The notes: generated by a model not told the origin, from the letters alone. A stretch of DNA of 64,000 nucleotides from Alphaproteobacteria bacterium (GCA_030431825.1 JAUIIJ010000006.1:1-64000), one strand, 5' to 3'. Counted from the stretch's first letter, positions 18,346 through 26,788 are shown. Program-made: numbers and translations.

Positions 18346-19407
18346 TTAGTTGAGGCCCAGCTCACCAAGAATCTGGGACAGGCGCTCGCGCGAGATCTCC
18401 TTGACCTCCTGGAACGAGACCGGCTTGGAATGCGGTTGCGACCAGATCGGCTGAAGTGCGTCGGCGGCTTTTTCGGCAAGGGCCCCATGCTTGGCGAGCC
18501 ACGCCTTGAAGAGCTTGCGATTGTGATCGCCATGCTTTTCGTCGTTGGCGAGCAGATAGATCAGGTCGACGGTATTCGCGAGATTGCGCTCGTAATCCGC
18601 CTCGGCCGCCGAAATCACCGGCGGGGTGATGAAATCGCTGTTGGCCGCCGCCGCCTGCATGAAGAAGCCCGAGCGGACCAGTTCGCCCACCAGCGGCTCG
18701 AACACGATGTTGATCGCGAAATACTGTTCGAGATAATCTTCCGAGCCCATGATGGTCTCGACCGCCTCGCGGCAGGGCTGCCAGATCGGATCCTCAAGCC
18801 AGGTCTTCTTGCCAAGCTCGTCATCCCAACCCTCGATATCCATACCGATCTCGGCGAGATAAAGCGTGATGTCCTGGGTCAGGCGCATCTTGTACGACGA
18901 GTTGGTCAGCGTGGCATTGTTGATCATCTGCGTATAGCCATAGCGCTGCGCCTGCATGAGCGACGTACCCAGCCCGAACTCGGCGTGCTTCCATGCGCCC
19001 AGGTGCTTTTGCAGGATGGTCAGCCAGACCTTGTCGAGAACCTTGTGCGCACCGGCCTTGCGGGCATTGGTGATGACGTTCTGCACCATCGTCTCGATCT
19101 TGGACTGGCGCTGGTAATGGGTCCGCTCCCATTCCTGGTCAGGCGCGCGAAAGGCATGCCAGTTGCTGGAGAGTGCGGCGGTATTGTCCTTCTGGTAGGC
19201 CCCGCCGCCCTTGCCACCTTCGAATTCGATGATCCAGTTCTGGATCAGGTAGCGTTCGGGATCGGGCTGGACGTCAACGGTGACATCCTCGTAATGGGTG
19301 GCGCGCTTGCCGCGCGGCTGGAAATAGTTGTACTTGCGGCTTTTCGAGCCGACGAACTCGGCAGCGCCCGCAGCGCCGGATCCTACTGAACTGGATGTTG
19401 CTACCAT
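18346..19407 (-). CDS. prmC: Di-iron monooxygenase hydroxylase small (beta) subunit PrmC
   Basis: A 353-aa all-helical beta subunit of the soluble di-iron hydroxylase. It has the ferritin-like fold but no iron ligands, as is normal for this subunit. It starts MVATSSSVGSG with GGGAGGCTACA upstream. Segments such as NWIIEFEGGKGG and WQPCREAVETIMGSEDYLEQ fit the TmoE/MmoY-like family. It pairs with PrmA in the alpha2-beta2 hydroxylase in the cytoplasm. Confidence 0.92.
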   Translation of the reverse strand: MVATSSSVGSGAAGAAEFVGSKSRKYNYFQPRGKRATHYEDVTVDVQPDPERYLIQNWIIEFEGGKGGGAYQKDNTAALSSNWHAFRAPDQEWERTHYQRQSKIETMVQNVITNARKAGAHKVLDKVWLTILQKHLGAWKHAEFGLGTSLMQAQRYGYTQMINNATLTNSSYKMRLTQDITLYLAEIGMDIEGWDDELGKKTWLEDPIWQPCREAVETIMGSEDYLEQYFAINIVFEPLVGELVRSGFFMQAAAANSDFITPPVISAAEADYERNLANTVDLIYLLANDEKHGDHNRKLFKAWLAKHGALAEKAADALQPIWSQPHSKPVSFQEVKEISRERLSQILGELGLN

Positions 19408-19454
19408 TGTAGCCTCCCTTGATTGCTGTCACGTCACTAGCGTTCGGGCCGGTA

Positions 19455-20513
19455 TCAGTGGCCCGAAGAACCGGAAGTGGGCGTGAACTTGTCGTAGAAG
19501 ATGCGATCCGTATCGAAATCGTGCATGAAGAGCACAGGCGTCAGCGCGTCGATCATCGGCGGTGGGCCGCAGGCATAGACGTCGCCTTCGCCATCGATGC
19601 CGAGTTCCTTCAACCGGCGGTCGACCACCTCATGCACAAAGCCGCGTTCGCCGGTCCATTCGGCGTCGTCGTCGGCATGGCTCAACACCGGGATGAATTC
19701 GACACCCGGATTGGCGCCCGCGAGCGCATCGATTTCGTCGAGCAGGATCAGGTCGTCGCGTGACCGCGCGCCATAGAAGAAATAAACCGGCCGGTCCTCG
19801 CCGCTTGCAGCGTGATCGTTCAGGATCGACCAGACCGGCGACATGCCCGATCCGGCACCAACCAGGATCACCGGTCCTTCCCGGTTTTCCCGTCGGAAGC
19901 ACATCCCGTAGGGTCCTTCGACCTGGACTTCTGCTCCGGCTTTGATTCCTCCGTCGTCGAGTTCGTTCGAGAACCGTCCGTCGGGGTATTTTTTGATGAT
20001 GAAGGCGAGTTCTTGGGTTTCGCTCGGCGGATTTGCCATGGAGAACGAGCGTGTAATCTCCTCCCCTTTTTCCGTCCTGACCGTGATGTCGACATATTGA
20101 CCCGCCCAGAATTTGAGTGGTGCATCCAGTTCGATCTGAACGCCTCGAATGTCATGGGTCAGTTTCTGAAAATCGACGATCTTGCCCGAGTACTGCCGGA
20201 TCGGAATGGATTTGGAGAGAACCTCTTCGTCGTAATTCAGAAGCTCAATTTCCACGTCGCTGTATGCCATGGTGCGACACATCAGGATGTGGCCGCTGTC
20301 TTTCTCCATGTCGTTCAAGGCGAAGGTGGAGTAATTCAGCATCTCGGTCTCGCCATCGAGCTGTACGCATTTGCAAGCCGAGCATTGTCCCTCTTTGCAT
20401 CCGTGTGGCAGAGCGATGCCCTGGCGGAATGCGGCGTCGAGGATCGTTTCATCCTCCTCCACCTCAAATTCCACACCAACAGGCTCCAATCGGATGGTAT
20501 AGGTGTCCGTCAT
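19455..20513 (-). CDS. prmB: Monooxygenase reductase PrmB (2Fe-2S, FAD, NADH)
   Basis: A 352-aa electron donor to the hydroxylase. The plant-type [2Fe-2S] domain has Cys39, Cys44, Cys47 (HGCKEGQCSACKC) and Cys79. The FAD-binding motif is RSFSMANP, and the NADH-binding region is VGAGSGMSPVWSIL then YACGPPPMID. I chose the ATG at 20513 (MTDTYTIRL) because GGGAGGAAAGA precedes it; the longer frame runs through the intercistronic hairpins. The position between prmA and prmC is diagnostic of propane-type (group 5) systems. Confidence 0.94.
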   Translation of the reverse strand: MTDTYTIRLEPVGVEFEVEEDETILDAAFRQGIALPHGCKEGQCSACKCVQLDGETEMLNYSTFALNDMEKDSGHILMCRTMAYSDVEIELLNYDEEVLSKSIPIRQYSGKIVDFQKLTHDIRGVQIELDAPLKFWAGQYVDITVRTEKGEEITRSFSMANPPSETQELAFIIKKYPDGRFSNELDDGGIKAGAEVQVEGPYGMCFRRENREGPVILVGAGSGMSPVWSILNDHAASGEDRPVYFFYGARSRDDLILLDEIDALAGANPGVEFIPVLSHADDDAEWTGERGFVHEVVDRRLKELGIDGEGDVYACGPPPMIDALTPVLFMHDFDTDRIFYDKFTPTSGSSGH

Positions 20514-20540
20514 TCTTTCCTCCCTGGGACACGGCGCGCG

Positions 20541-20585
20541 TCGGTCGCGCGACCGAGGGTACGGGAGCCGCAGTCGCGGCTCCCG
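20541..20585 (-). other. Tandem hairpins between prmA and prmB
   Basis: Two perfect inverted repeats fill the 83-bp gap. CGGGAGCCGC (20562-20571) and GCGGCTCCCG (20576-20585) form a 10-bp stem with a 4-nt loop, and 20541-20556 is a 16-nt palindrome (TCGGTCGC/GCGACCGA). Neither has a U-tract. They probably stabilise the prmA mRNA end or reduce read-through, so that more hydroxylase large subunit is made than reductase. Confidence 0.65.
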
Positions 20586-20596
20586 GTCGTATCGTC

Positions 20597-22264
20597 TTAG
20601 TTGCAGGGGTTGATCGTGAACCCGGCGCGGTATTCGGCAAGATGCGCCTCGCGCTCTGCGTCGTTCATTCCGCGCAGGATGTTCAGTGGCGAACGCAGGG
20701 TGTTGCCACGCACATGTTCGAGCTTCCACATGTCCTTGTCGTCAAAGCGCAGATGCGGCTGCGGCACCAGGGTCTCACCGTCTTCGCGAACGAAATTCAG
20801 GTCGACGATCGCATCCGCCAGATCCCAACCGTCATAGAGCGTCTCCCACTCGCGCTTGCCCGAGAACTTGCCCATGGCGGGCGTCGGACGGCCCTGATAC
20901 TCGTCGGCGAACGCCTCGACCGCTGTCCAGCGATCCAGCTCATGCGCGAAGGTGTGCAGCTGACCATCGATTTCATCGACAACCATGTCCTCGCGGATGA
21001 GACAGGGCACGAGGCACGACCAGCAGCGATGCGGATAGACATATCCGGTATGCTCCTGAGCGAAGGTCATGACCGGCTGCCCCGGCTTGGAGAACTTTGC
21101 GTACCACTTCCAGAACTCGCCGAACTCGGCATACCAGCCGGGATACTTGTGCTCGAACCACTCGAAATCCTTGTCGGTCTGCGCTTCGATCCGCCAGAAA
21201 TTCACCGGCCAACCAACGGCAAAGAACTGTGCGACCTTGTGGACGTAGTTCTTCTTGGTGATCCTGTTCCACGCTTCCTGAACGTCGTCGTGGTGAATCT
21301 TCACGCCGTACTTTTCAAGCGGCAGCATGTAGGTCCGATAGTAGTCCTCGAAAATCCAGCGGTGCCACATTTCCGCGTAGGATTCCTTCTCCTTGTCGCG
21401 GTTTGTGGTGCCGTATTCGATGAACGTGCCGATCGCCGCATCGACGATGGCGTGGTTCTGCCAGAACGCGTAACGCAGGTCGCGCTCCAGAAGCAGGTGG
21501 TTTTCCGGCTCTTTCAGTGCCGCCATCAACAACGAGTGTCCATTGCCGATATGCCGGCTCTCGTCCGACTGCACCGACAGGAACACCGTCGGCAGCGCAT
21601 AGTCGCCGTTGCGCGCGGCTTCCGAAGGCATCGCAACGAACAGCGTGTTGGTAAAGGCGGTTTCCGCAACCACGGTCAGGTACATGCAGGCGGCGGTCAT
21701 GGTGTCGCCGGTGATGAACCCCTCGCCGAACTGGCGGCCGATAGTCGTGGCGTAACACTTGCCGAACGCTTCTTCGGTGATGTCAAAGCCCGCCGGGTCG
21801 ATATAGTTTTCCATGTACCACTTCTTCAGGTTCATCTGAATCGTGGAGTGACGGAATTCATCGACCATCTGCATGGTAAAGCCGGTACGCAGATCCTCGC
21901 CCGGGGACAGGCGCGCAACCATTGCCATCGAGCGTGCGGCCGAGATTTCCGGGAACGGGATGATCGCGAGGAACAGCTTCATCCATTCGATCCAGCGCGG
22001 CTCCACGTTGCGGAACATGTCACCGCGAAGCGCGGCATCAAGAGCCCCATAAACGCGGTTGTCCTTTTCCTCTTCCATCGGGAAGTAGGAGCGCAGGACC
22101 TGCTTCATCGGGTCACGTGGCGCCTTGGTGATCTTGTAGTCTGTCGGGAAGGTCGCTGCCTCCTGAACATAGGAGGGGTTCCAGCCAAGATCAGCGATCT
22201 TCTTGGTCGCCTCCCCGACCGAAATACCGCGTTGGGACGTGATTTTGTTGAGCGTCAAAGTCAT
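20597..22264 (-). CDS. prmA: Di-iron monooxygenase hydroxylase large (alpha) subunit PrmA
   Basis: A 555-aa catalytic subunit with a carboxylate-bridged di-iron site that inserts one oxygen atom of O2 into an unactivated substrate. All six expected ligands can be placed: Glu106, Glu136 and His139 (DEFRHS), Glu201, Glu235 and His238 (DESRHI). The gene order with reductase, small subunit and coupling protein matches propane/MimABCD-type enzymes (SDIMO group 5), which hydroxylate propane subterminally and in some hosts acetone or phenol. AAGGAGG lies 8 nt before the ATG. Exact substrate range cannot be read from sequence. Confidence 0.94.
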   Translation of the reverse strand: MTLTLNKITSQRGISVGEATKKIADLGWNPSYVQEAATFPTDYKITKAPRDPMKQVLRSYFPMEEEKDNRVYGALDAALRGDMFRNVEPRWIEWMKLFLAIIPFPEISAARSMAMVARLSPGEDLRTGFTMQMVDEFRHSTIQMNLKKWYMENYIDPAGFDITEEAFGKCYATTIGRQFGEGFITGDTMTAACMYLTVVAETAFTNTLFVAMPSEAARNGDYALPTVFLSVQSDESRHIGNGHSLLMAALKEPENHLLLERDLRYAFWQNHAIVDAAIGTFIEYGTTNRDKEKESYAEMWHRWIFEDYYRTYMLPLEKYGVKIHHDDVQEAWNRITKKNYVHKVAQFFAVGWPVNFWRIEAQTDKDFEWFEHKYPGWYAEFGEFWKWYAKFSKPGQPVMTFAQEHTGYVYPHRCWSCLVPCLIREDMVVDEIDGQLHTFAHELDRWTAVEAFADEYQGRPTPAMGKFSGKREWETLYDGWDLADAIVDLNFVREDGETLVPQPHLRFDDKDMWKLEHVRGNTLRSPLNILRGMNDAEREAHLAEYRAGFTINPCN

Positions 22265-22286
22265 GCCATGAGCCTCCTTAAAGCTC

Positions 22287-22308
22287 TGTGACCGGTCAGC
22301 CGGTCACA
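22287..22308. promoter_or_regulatory. Perfect dyad just upstream of prmA
   Basis: TGTGACCGG (22287-22295), spacer TCAG, and CCGGTCACA (22300-22308) form a 9-bp perfect inverted repeat 23 bp before the prmA start codon. It lies inside the predicted leader RNA, so it could be an operator or a leader hairpin covering translation. The 11-mer CAGCCGGTCAC within it recurs at 22688-22698, in the candidate upstream activator region. Confidence 0.55.
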
Positions 22309-22511
22309 TTGGGTGGCTTTCGCCGTTTCATTTGGATGCGCCGGGCATCTGGCCGACGACACATCGGTTCTCGGCAAAGGTGGGGGACATCCGGTTGCTG
22401 CGCATGGCCAGTCCTGCGGCAATTGCCGGGCGCCAAGCGACATCCTTCATCCCGGTCCTTCGTTCTTTCGTGTTCTCCTGCACTGGAAAGCGCGTGTTAT
22501 GCCTTTCTTCA

Positions 22512-22527
22512 TGCAACGATGGTTCCA
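22512..22527 (-). promoter_or_regulatory. Candidate sigma-54 (-24/-12) promoter of the prm operon
   Basis: On the minus strand the sequence is TGGAACCATCGTTGCA. Compared with the consensus TGGCACG-N4-TTGC it has the invariant GG and GC at the correct spacing (GG-N10-GC), a perfect TTGCA -12 element and two mismatches in the -24 element. It lies about 250 bp before prmA, giving a leader of roughly 235 nt. An RpoN gene is immediately upstream and a sigma-54 activator is at the far end of the block. It was found by eye and has not been tested. Confidence 0.6.
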
Positions 22528-22681
22528 GATCGGCGGATGTGCATTTGCAGCATCCGGGTTTTTCAATGATGCGGCTGAAAATGTTGGCTGTTTTCCTGAA
22601 AAGATATTTTTTTAAAGCATCTATTCGCACTCGCAGCATTCTGTCCGGCAAAAGCGAGTGTTTCATTGTCTTACGCCTGCA

Positions 22682-22710
22682 GTTACACAGCCGGTCACCG
22701 GACGTTACAC
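22682..22710. promoter_or_regulatory. Candidate upstream activator sites of the prm operon
   Basis: GTTACAC occurs twice (22682-22688 and 22704-22710), 22 bp apart or about two helical turns. Between them is CCGGT-C-ACCGG (22691-22701). The element lies about 155-185 bp upstream of the -24/-12 promoter, the normal distance for an enhancer-binding protein. The remainder of the 557-bp gap between prmA and rpoN shows no convincing gene; short frames there look random. Confidence 0.5.
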
Positions 22711-22821
22711 ATGTGCTTTACGCTCGGGTCGGAAGCAGCGGAAACGCAGTACGCCAATTGATCCGGTAAGCGCCGGAAAAGGGCCGATGATTGTCGGCAA
22801 GTCGCTATTTTATAACAAGAA

Positions 22822-24081
22822 TCAGGCGCGCAGGCGTCGCTGCGCAACCGGTGCGAAACCAAGTTCCTGGCGGTAGTTCGCGACCACGCGTCTTGACACG
22901 GTCAGGCCCTCGGCACCGAGCCGGTCGGACAGGCACTGGTCGCTGAGCGGGCTGCTCGGGCTTTCTGTCAGCAGCAGCTCCCGAAGACGCGCCAATACCC
23001 TGGGTTTGGAAACCCCGCGCTGCGCGCAGCGCGACGAACGCCGTGCACAGAGGATGCGCGCCGGCACGATCCCATTCGGCCCTTCGATCAAAAGACCGTT
23101 CAGAACCCGGCTCACCGTGCTGAGGTGAAAGCCGGTCCGTTCGGCGATTGTTGCCTGGGTAAGTGGCTTCAGGGCCACAGGGCCATCCCGAAAGAAATCA
23201 CCCTGAACCTCGATCATGGCCCTGACGATATGCTTCAGGGCGTTCTGCCGGAGTTCAAGCGCCTGTTTGAGCGCGCGGGCCTCTCCCACGGCCCGCCGCA
23301 GCTCCGGATACCCCTCGCCCGACCCTTTGGGCAGTACGTCCACCGTTGTCTCGAAACCCGGCCTGAAAACCGGCATCCAGCCATCGCCATCCGGTTCGAC
23401 CCGCACGTCCGGGTCGCGCAAAAGCGTCGGGTCACTGGTGAACCGGCTTCCGGGTTTGGGATCCAGCCGCCGCAGGCGGGCAAGATGTTTCGATAAGGTC
23501 GCGGGGTCCAGAGCCGCCGCCCTCGCAAGCGCGTCCGCGCCGCCGGTCTCAAGAATGGCAAGATGCCCGAGCACACGCTCCATCTCTTCGTCCAACAGAT
23601 CCTGATCTTCGAGCTGCAGACGCAGGCAATCGGCAAGATCGCGGGCAAACAATCCGGCAGGCGAGACTCGGCGCTGTACCAGCCGCAAGGCCGACTCGAC
23701 CACCTCGCAACCAAACCCCAGAGCCGCCGCGATTTCGGGAACCGGTCGGCCGATCCAGCCCGTCGGTTCAAGCTCTTCGACAAGACCCACGATCAGCCGC
23801 TCCATCGCACCGCCCTGTGCAATCAGCCCCGACAATTCACGCAGGACGTGATCGTAAAGGCTGTTTGGCGCATCCACCGGACCGGATTCCGGAGCATCGT
23901 GGGCGGCACCGGTCCGGATCCAGGCATGTCGGCGGCGCCGCACGACGAGAAACGGGTTGTTCTCGGCAATGCGCAAAAGATGCGCATCCAGTTCCTCCTG
24001 GGACATCCGTATCACATTGACCACATGTGCCATCCGAAACACCTGTGCCTGGCCGACGCACGTTCGGGTCGAAACTCTCAT
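22822..24081 (-). CDS. rpoN: Second RNA polymerase sigma-54 factor (RpoN paralogue)
   Basis: A 419-aa sigma-54 starting MRVSTRTCVG; a TTG 30 nt upstream is an alternative start. Region I is short and divergent (VFRMAHVVNVIRMSQEELDA then ENNPFL). The core-binding and HTH regions are recognisable (ERTGFHLSTVSRVLNGLLI). The RpoN box near residues 396-405 reads SRRVVANYRQ, against the canonical ARRTVAKYRE. It is shorter than a typical housekeeping RpoN and lacks the usual neighbours (lptB upstream, hpf and ptsN downstream). Lying just upstream of the prm promoter, it is probably a specialised copy for this cluster. Confidence 0.88.
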   Translation of the reverse strand: MRVSTRTCVGQAQVFRMAHVVNVIRMSQEELDAHLLRIAENNPFLVVRRRRHAWIRTGAAHDAPESGPVDAPNSLYDHVLRELSGLIAQGGAMERLIVGLVEELEPTGWIGRPVPEIAAALGFGCEVVESALRLVQRRVSPAGLFARDLADCLRLQLEDQDLLDEEMERVLGHLAILETGGADALARAAALDPATLSKHLARLRRLDPKPGSRFTSDPTLLRDPDVRVEPDGDGWMPVFRPGFETTVDVLPKGSGEGYPELRRAVGEARALKQALELRQNALKHIVRAMIEVQGDFFRDGPVALKPLTQATIAERTGFHLSTVSRVLNGLLIEGPNGIVPARILCARRSSRCAQRGVSKPRVLARLRELLLTESPSSPLSDQCLSDRLGAEGLTVSRRVVANYRQELGFAPVAQRRLRA

Positions 24082-24152
24082 CGTCCGATTTCCGTTGAAA
24101 TGTCTGGCCAAGTTTCAAAGCCACAGGTTACGCTTGGCACACCGTTTTCAGA

Positions 24153-25118
24153 ATGACGGACGATATGGCCGACTCCACTCCCTTTGCTGCGATTGCACCG
24201 CTCTTTCACGCCCCGCCGGAACAGTCTTACCCGGGACTGTCGCCGCAGCTTCTGGCACGGATCAAACAGCTCTGGTCTGCCCGCGGGCTCGATTTCGACC
24301 AGATCTGGCGCGAGGGTATCCGCGCGTTGCCCGGGTTTCGGGCAGTGCCGCAGATCGATACGTCGCATGACAGCGCAGCGGTCGATCTGGTTTTTCTCTT
24401 CGATCAGGCGCTTTTGTGGGTCCGCGCGCTGCATGCCGCCACCGCCGCCGGCCACTCTGTCAGTATCGAAGGCTTGTCGGCGGCCCAGTGGCATGGGCTT
24501 GCCGGTGTCACCGCCCGGTTGATCGAACAGATGACGGCACTTCGATTGCTTGCGCTGACGGAACTGCCCCTGCCGGCGATGCAGGTCGCGCGTTCCCTGT
24601 CCGAGGATGCGGATATGGCGCTCGTTCTGCTTATCCGCCCGATGTTGGCGCGGAGGTTTTCCGAATGCAGCACGGCGGAAGACGCCAGCGACTTCTGGCG
24701 CCGCCACATCGCGGGCGGGCGCGCGTTCAAGGCGATCTCGGAAAAGCTCTACAACGTGGGTATCGACCATTCCGCCGATACCGAATACGCGACATGGAGA
24801 AAATCGGTGCTGGCCACGCTCAGCACCGCGGTGCACAGCAATATCCTGAACACCGCACCCTCCGGGGGGCGGCAGGACAGAGCATTGCTGAACGATGACA
24901 GCCTGTATTTTGCAACCTTTCGAATACATGAGCTATGCGCCTATGCCCAACTTCTGGCACCGGAACTGACCGACCTGCTGGACAAGGCAGGCGAAACGGC
25001 GGCAGGGACCTTTGCACCGCTGGCCGCGCCACTCAGCGGGATACTCGTGAGCCAGATCCAGTGTTTGAACTCTCCGGCTTCTGAGCGTCAGCGCCACGAG
25101 CAGGCCGGCCGCCACTAG
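24153..25118 (+). CDS. Hypothetical helical protein
   Basis: A 321-aa protein divergent from rpoN, with 71 bp between their starts. It is rich in Ala and Leu and probably all-helical, with no signal peptide or clear membrane segment. The segment RRHIAGGRAFKAISEKLYNV, then WRKSVLATLSTAVHSN, hints loosely at DUF5677-like helical proteins. I recognise no catalytic motif. The 3' end overlaps the start of the small convergent gene at 25115 by 4 nt. Shared position between rpoN and a block of unknown genes is the only functional hint. Confidence 0.65.
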   Translation: MTDDMADSTPFAAIAPLFHAPPEQSYPGLSPQLLARIKQLWSARGLDFDQIWREGIRALPGFRAVPQIDTSHDSAAVDLVFLFDQALLWVRALHAATAAGHSVSIEGLSAAQWHGLAGVTARLIEQMTALRLLALTELPLPAMQVARSLSEDADMALVLLIRPMLARRFSECSTAEDASDFWRRHIAGGRAFKAISEKLYNVGIDHSADTEYATWRKSVLATLSTAVHSNILNTAPSGGRQDRALLNDDSLYFATFRIHELCAYAQLLAPELTDLLDKAGETAAGTFAPLAAPLSGILVSQIQCLNSPASERQRHEQAGRH

Positions 25119-25294
25119 TGCTTGGTTTCGTCGGCATTCCCCAGGCGACCCTGAGATATCCATTGCGCCGCAAGGATCAGCGCCCCGGTGGCAAAATCCT
25201 TGCCGTGATCGTCAATCATCTCTTCGGCAATCTTCGCCAGTTGCTGGAAGTACCGATCTTTGCTTTGCTCTTCGGTGCTCAATGCTTGTTGCAT
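25115..25294 (-). CDS. Small protein of 59 aa, unknown
   Basis: A short gene beginning MQQALSTEEQSKDRYF and ending RLGNADETKH. AAAGGAAAAAGACC precedes the ATG, and it starts 18 nt after the WD40 protein gene on the same strand. The composition is normal for a soluble helical protein (QQLAKIAEEMIDDHGKD then ALILAAQW), which argues against a random frame. It is likely the third gene of a 96-aa / WD40 / 59-aa operon. No function is suggested. Confidence 0.65.
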   Translation of the reverse strand: MQQALSTEEQSKDRYFQQLAKIAEEMIDDHGKDFATGALILAAQWISQGRLGNADETKH

Positions 25295-25312
25295 GGTCTT
25301 TTTCCTTTGGAG

Positions 25313-26449
25313 TTATTTGAACATCGCCCTGGGGAACGTCACGATCTCGGCCTTTCCCTTGCCGGTCCCGATCGCGAGGTGATTTCCGTCTGGCGACCAG
25401 GCCAGCGCGCTGACCGGATCGCCATCGCCTTCGCGCAGCATCATCTCTTCGCGCTTGCCGATCTGGCAGATCGTGATCAATCCGTTGGCATAACCCACGG
25501 CACACAGGTCGCGCGTCGGGTGGGCCGCAACCGTCTCGACAACAGTCAGACCGGGCTTTCCCGTCTCCACCGGCGATCCCGGGTGTTCTCCGAACGGCAG
25601 GTCCGGCATCCGCCAGCCCACCACACGGAAAGCCCCGGACGAGATCATCGCCTCGGCTTTCCTGCTGAAATCGACCGATGCGATCGGTGCAGGGAAGCCC
25701 TCGATCCGGTCTGCCTGTCCCTTCGCGACATCCACGAGCAACAGCGCCTTGTCGTCGCATCCGCCCACCAGCCATCGTTCATCCGGTGACCAGCACAAGC
25801 CTGTCAACGCGCCGTCCGCCGCAATGTCCGCAACCGGGCCGAGCCCGTCGGTCGCGAGGATCGTTACATGCCCCGAACCCCAGCAGGCCAGCCGGTCCGC
25901 GCCCGGTGAGAGAGCGATATAGCGAATGTCGTGGGCCAGTTCGGCCGAACCAAGCGCCTCCCCGTTTTCGGGCGACATAACCTCCAGGCTGCAACCGCGC
26001 GCAACAAGAAGACCGCGTTTGCCGGGGAGTGCGGCGAGCGCCGTGACCGTCGCGTCCTTTGCCTTGGCGACACGCAGGGTCAGACCCTTGGCAGTGGCGC
26101 GCCAGATTTCTCGTCCTTCGCGGTGCACGAATGCAAAGCCCTGCTGCGCGACCTGACACAGCCCCGTATCGGGGTCTGCAATGGCCCCTTCGGACCGCAC
26201 CGGAACAGGCAGCGGTTTCGTGCGCGGTCGGATGGTCGCGCGACCGGTATCCGCTTCGGTCCGCATCCGGGTTTCCGGATCCTCTCCGTCCTTGACTCCC
26301 AGGAAAGCGAGCGCTCCGTCCGCCAAGGTAACGGCCACGGACGAGCCGATGACGTTGAATTGCACGTCGATGATTTCGCTTCCAAGCTCCCACGAGCGCG
26401 CAATCAGGTCGAACAGGGATATGGATGGTGGCGTCAGATGTTGGGTCAT
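25313..26449 (-). CDS. WD40-repeat (beta-propeller) protein
   Basis: A 378-aa protein starting MTQHLTPPSISL; the ATG begins 1 nt after the upstream stop codon, so translation is coupled. Several propeller blades are visible by their repeating pattern, for example IRYIALSPGADRLACWGSGH, LTGLCWSPDERWLVGGCDDK and VSALAWSPDGNHLAIGTGKG. There is no signal peptide. WD40 propellers usually serve as protein-interaction platforms; the partner here is unknown but could be one of the adjacent small proteins. Confidence 0.8.
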   Translation of the reverse strand: MTQHLTPPSISLFDLIARSWELGSEIIDVQFNVIGSSVAVTLADGALAFLGVKDGEDPETRMRTEADTGRATIRPRTKPLPVPVRSEGAIADPDTGLCQVAQQGFAFVHREGREIWRATAKGLTLRVAKAKDATVTALAALPGKRGLLVARGCSLEVMSPENGEALGSAELAHDIRYIALSPGADRLACWGSGHVTILATDGLGPVADIAADGALTGLCWSPDERWLVGGCDDKALLLVDVAKGQADRIEGFPAPIASVDFSRKAEAMISSGAFRVVGWRMPDLPFGEHPGSPVETGKPGLTVVETVAAHPTRDLCAVGYANGLITICQIGKREEMMLREGDGDPVSALAWSPDGNHLAIGTGKGKAEIVTFPRAMFK

Positions 26450-26450
26450 A

Positions 26451-26741
26451 CTACTTTTTTCTTTCGGTGGCGGCCTCGAGTTCACGATCAAGGACAGCCA
26501 GTTTTGCTTCGAGCTTTTCGATTCCGGCGGTGCAACGGGTCAGTGCGGTGTCATTGGCGGCACGATCCTCACGACGCGCGTCTCCGTCCGTGCCCTCGAC
26601 CTCGTCCTTCTGATCGAGGATCATCATGCCGCCCGCGATCTGATTGAGCCGCAGGTTCTCGCTATTCGCCGCCGCGATGGCCTGAATGATCGAGAGGCGC
26701 TCATTCAGTATCGTCTGGATATCGCGGGGCGGACTCGTCAT
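26451..26741 (-). CDS. Small coiled-coil protein, unknown
   Basis: A 96-aa protein that is the first gene of a minus-strand trio with the WD40 and 59-aa genes. The second half (ALTRCTAGIEKLEAKLAVLD then RELEAATERKK) has strong heptad character, and the first half (RLSIIQAIAAANSENLRLNQ) is also amphipathic. It is probably a dimeric helical protein working with the WD40 partner. It is divergent from the 92-aa gene, with 47 bp between starts. Confidence 0.65.
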   Translation of the reverse strand: MTSPPRDIQTILNERLSIIQAIAAANSENLRLNQIAGGMMILDQKDEVEGTDGDARREDRAANDTALTRCTAGIEKLEAKLAVLDRELEAATERKK

Positions 26742-26788
26742 GATGCCGCTCCGACACAGGCATCACAGCAACGACCGGAGGCATTGCC

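Noticed and set aside
20117..22291. 724-codon plus-strand frame
   Set aside because: It is antisense to prmA and prmB, whose domains and ligands are certain; it is an artefact of high GC.
22288..22769. Several short frames between prmA and rpoN
   Set aside because: They have no ribosome binding sites and atypical composition; the region is better read as a promoter and leader.
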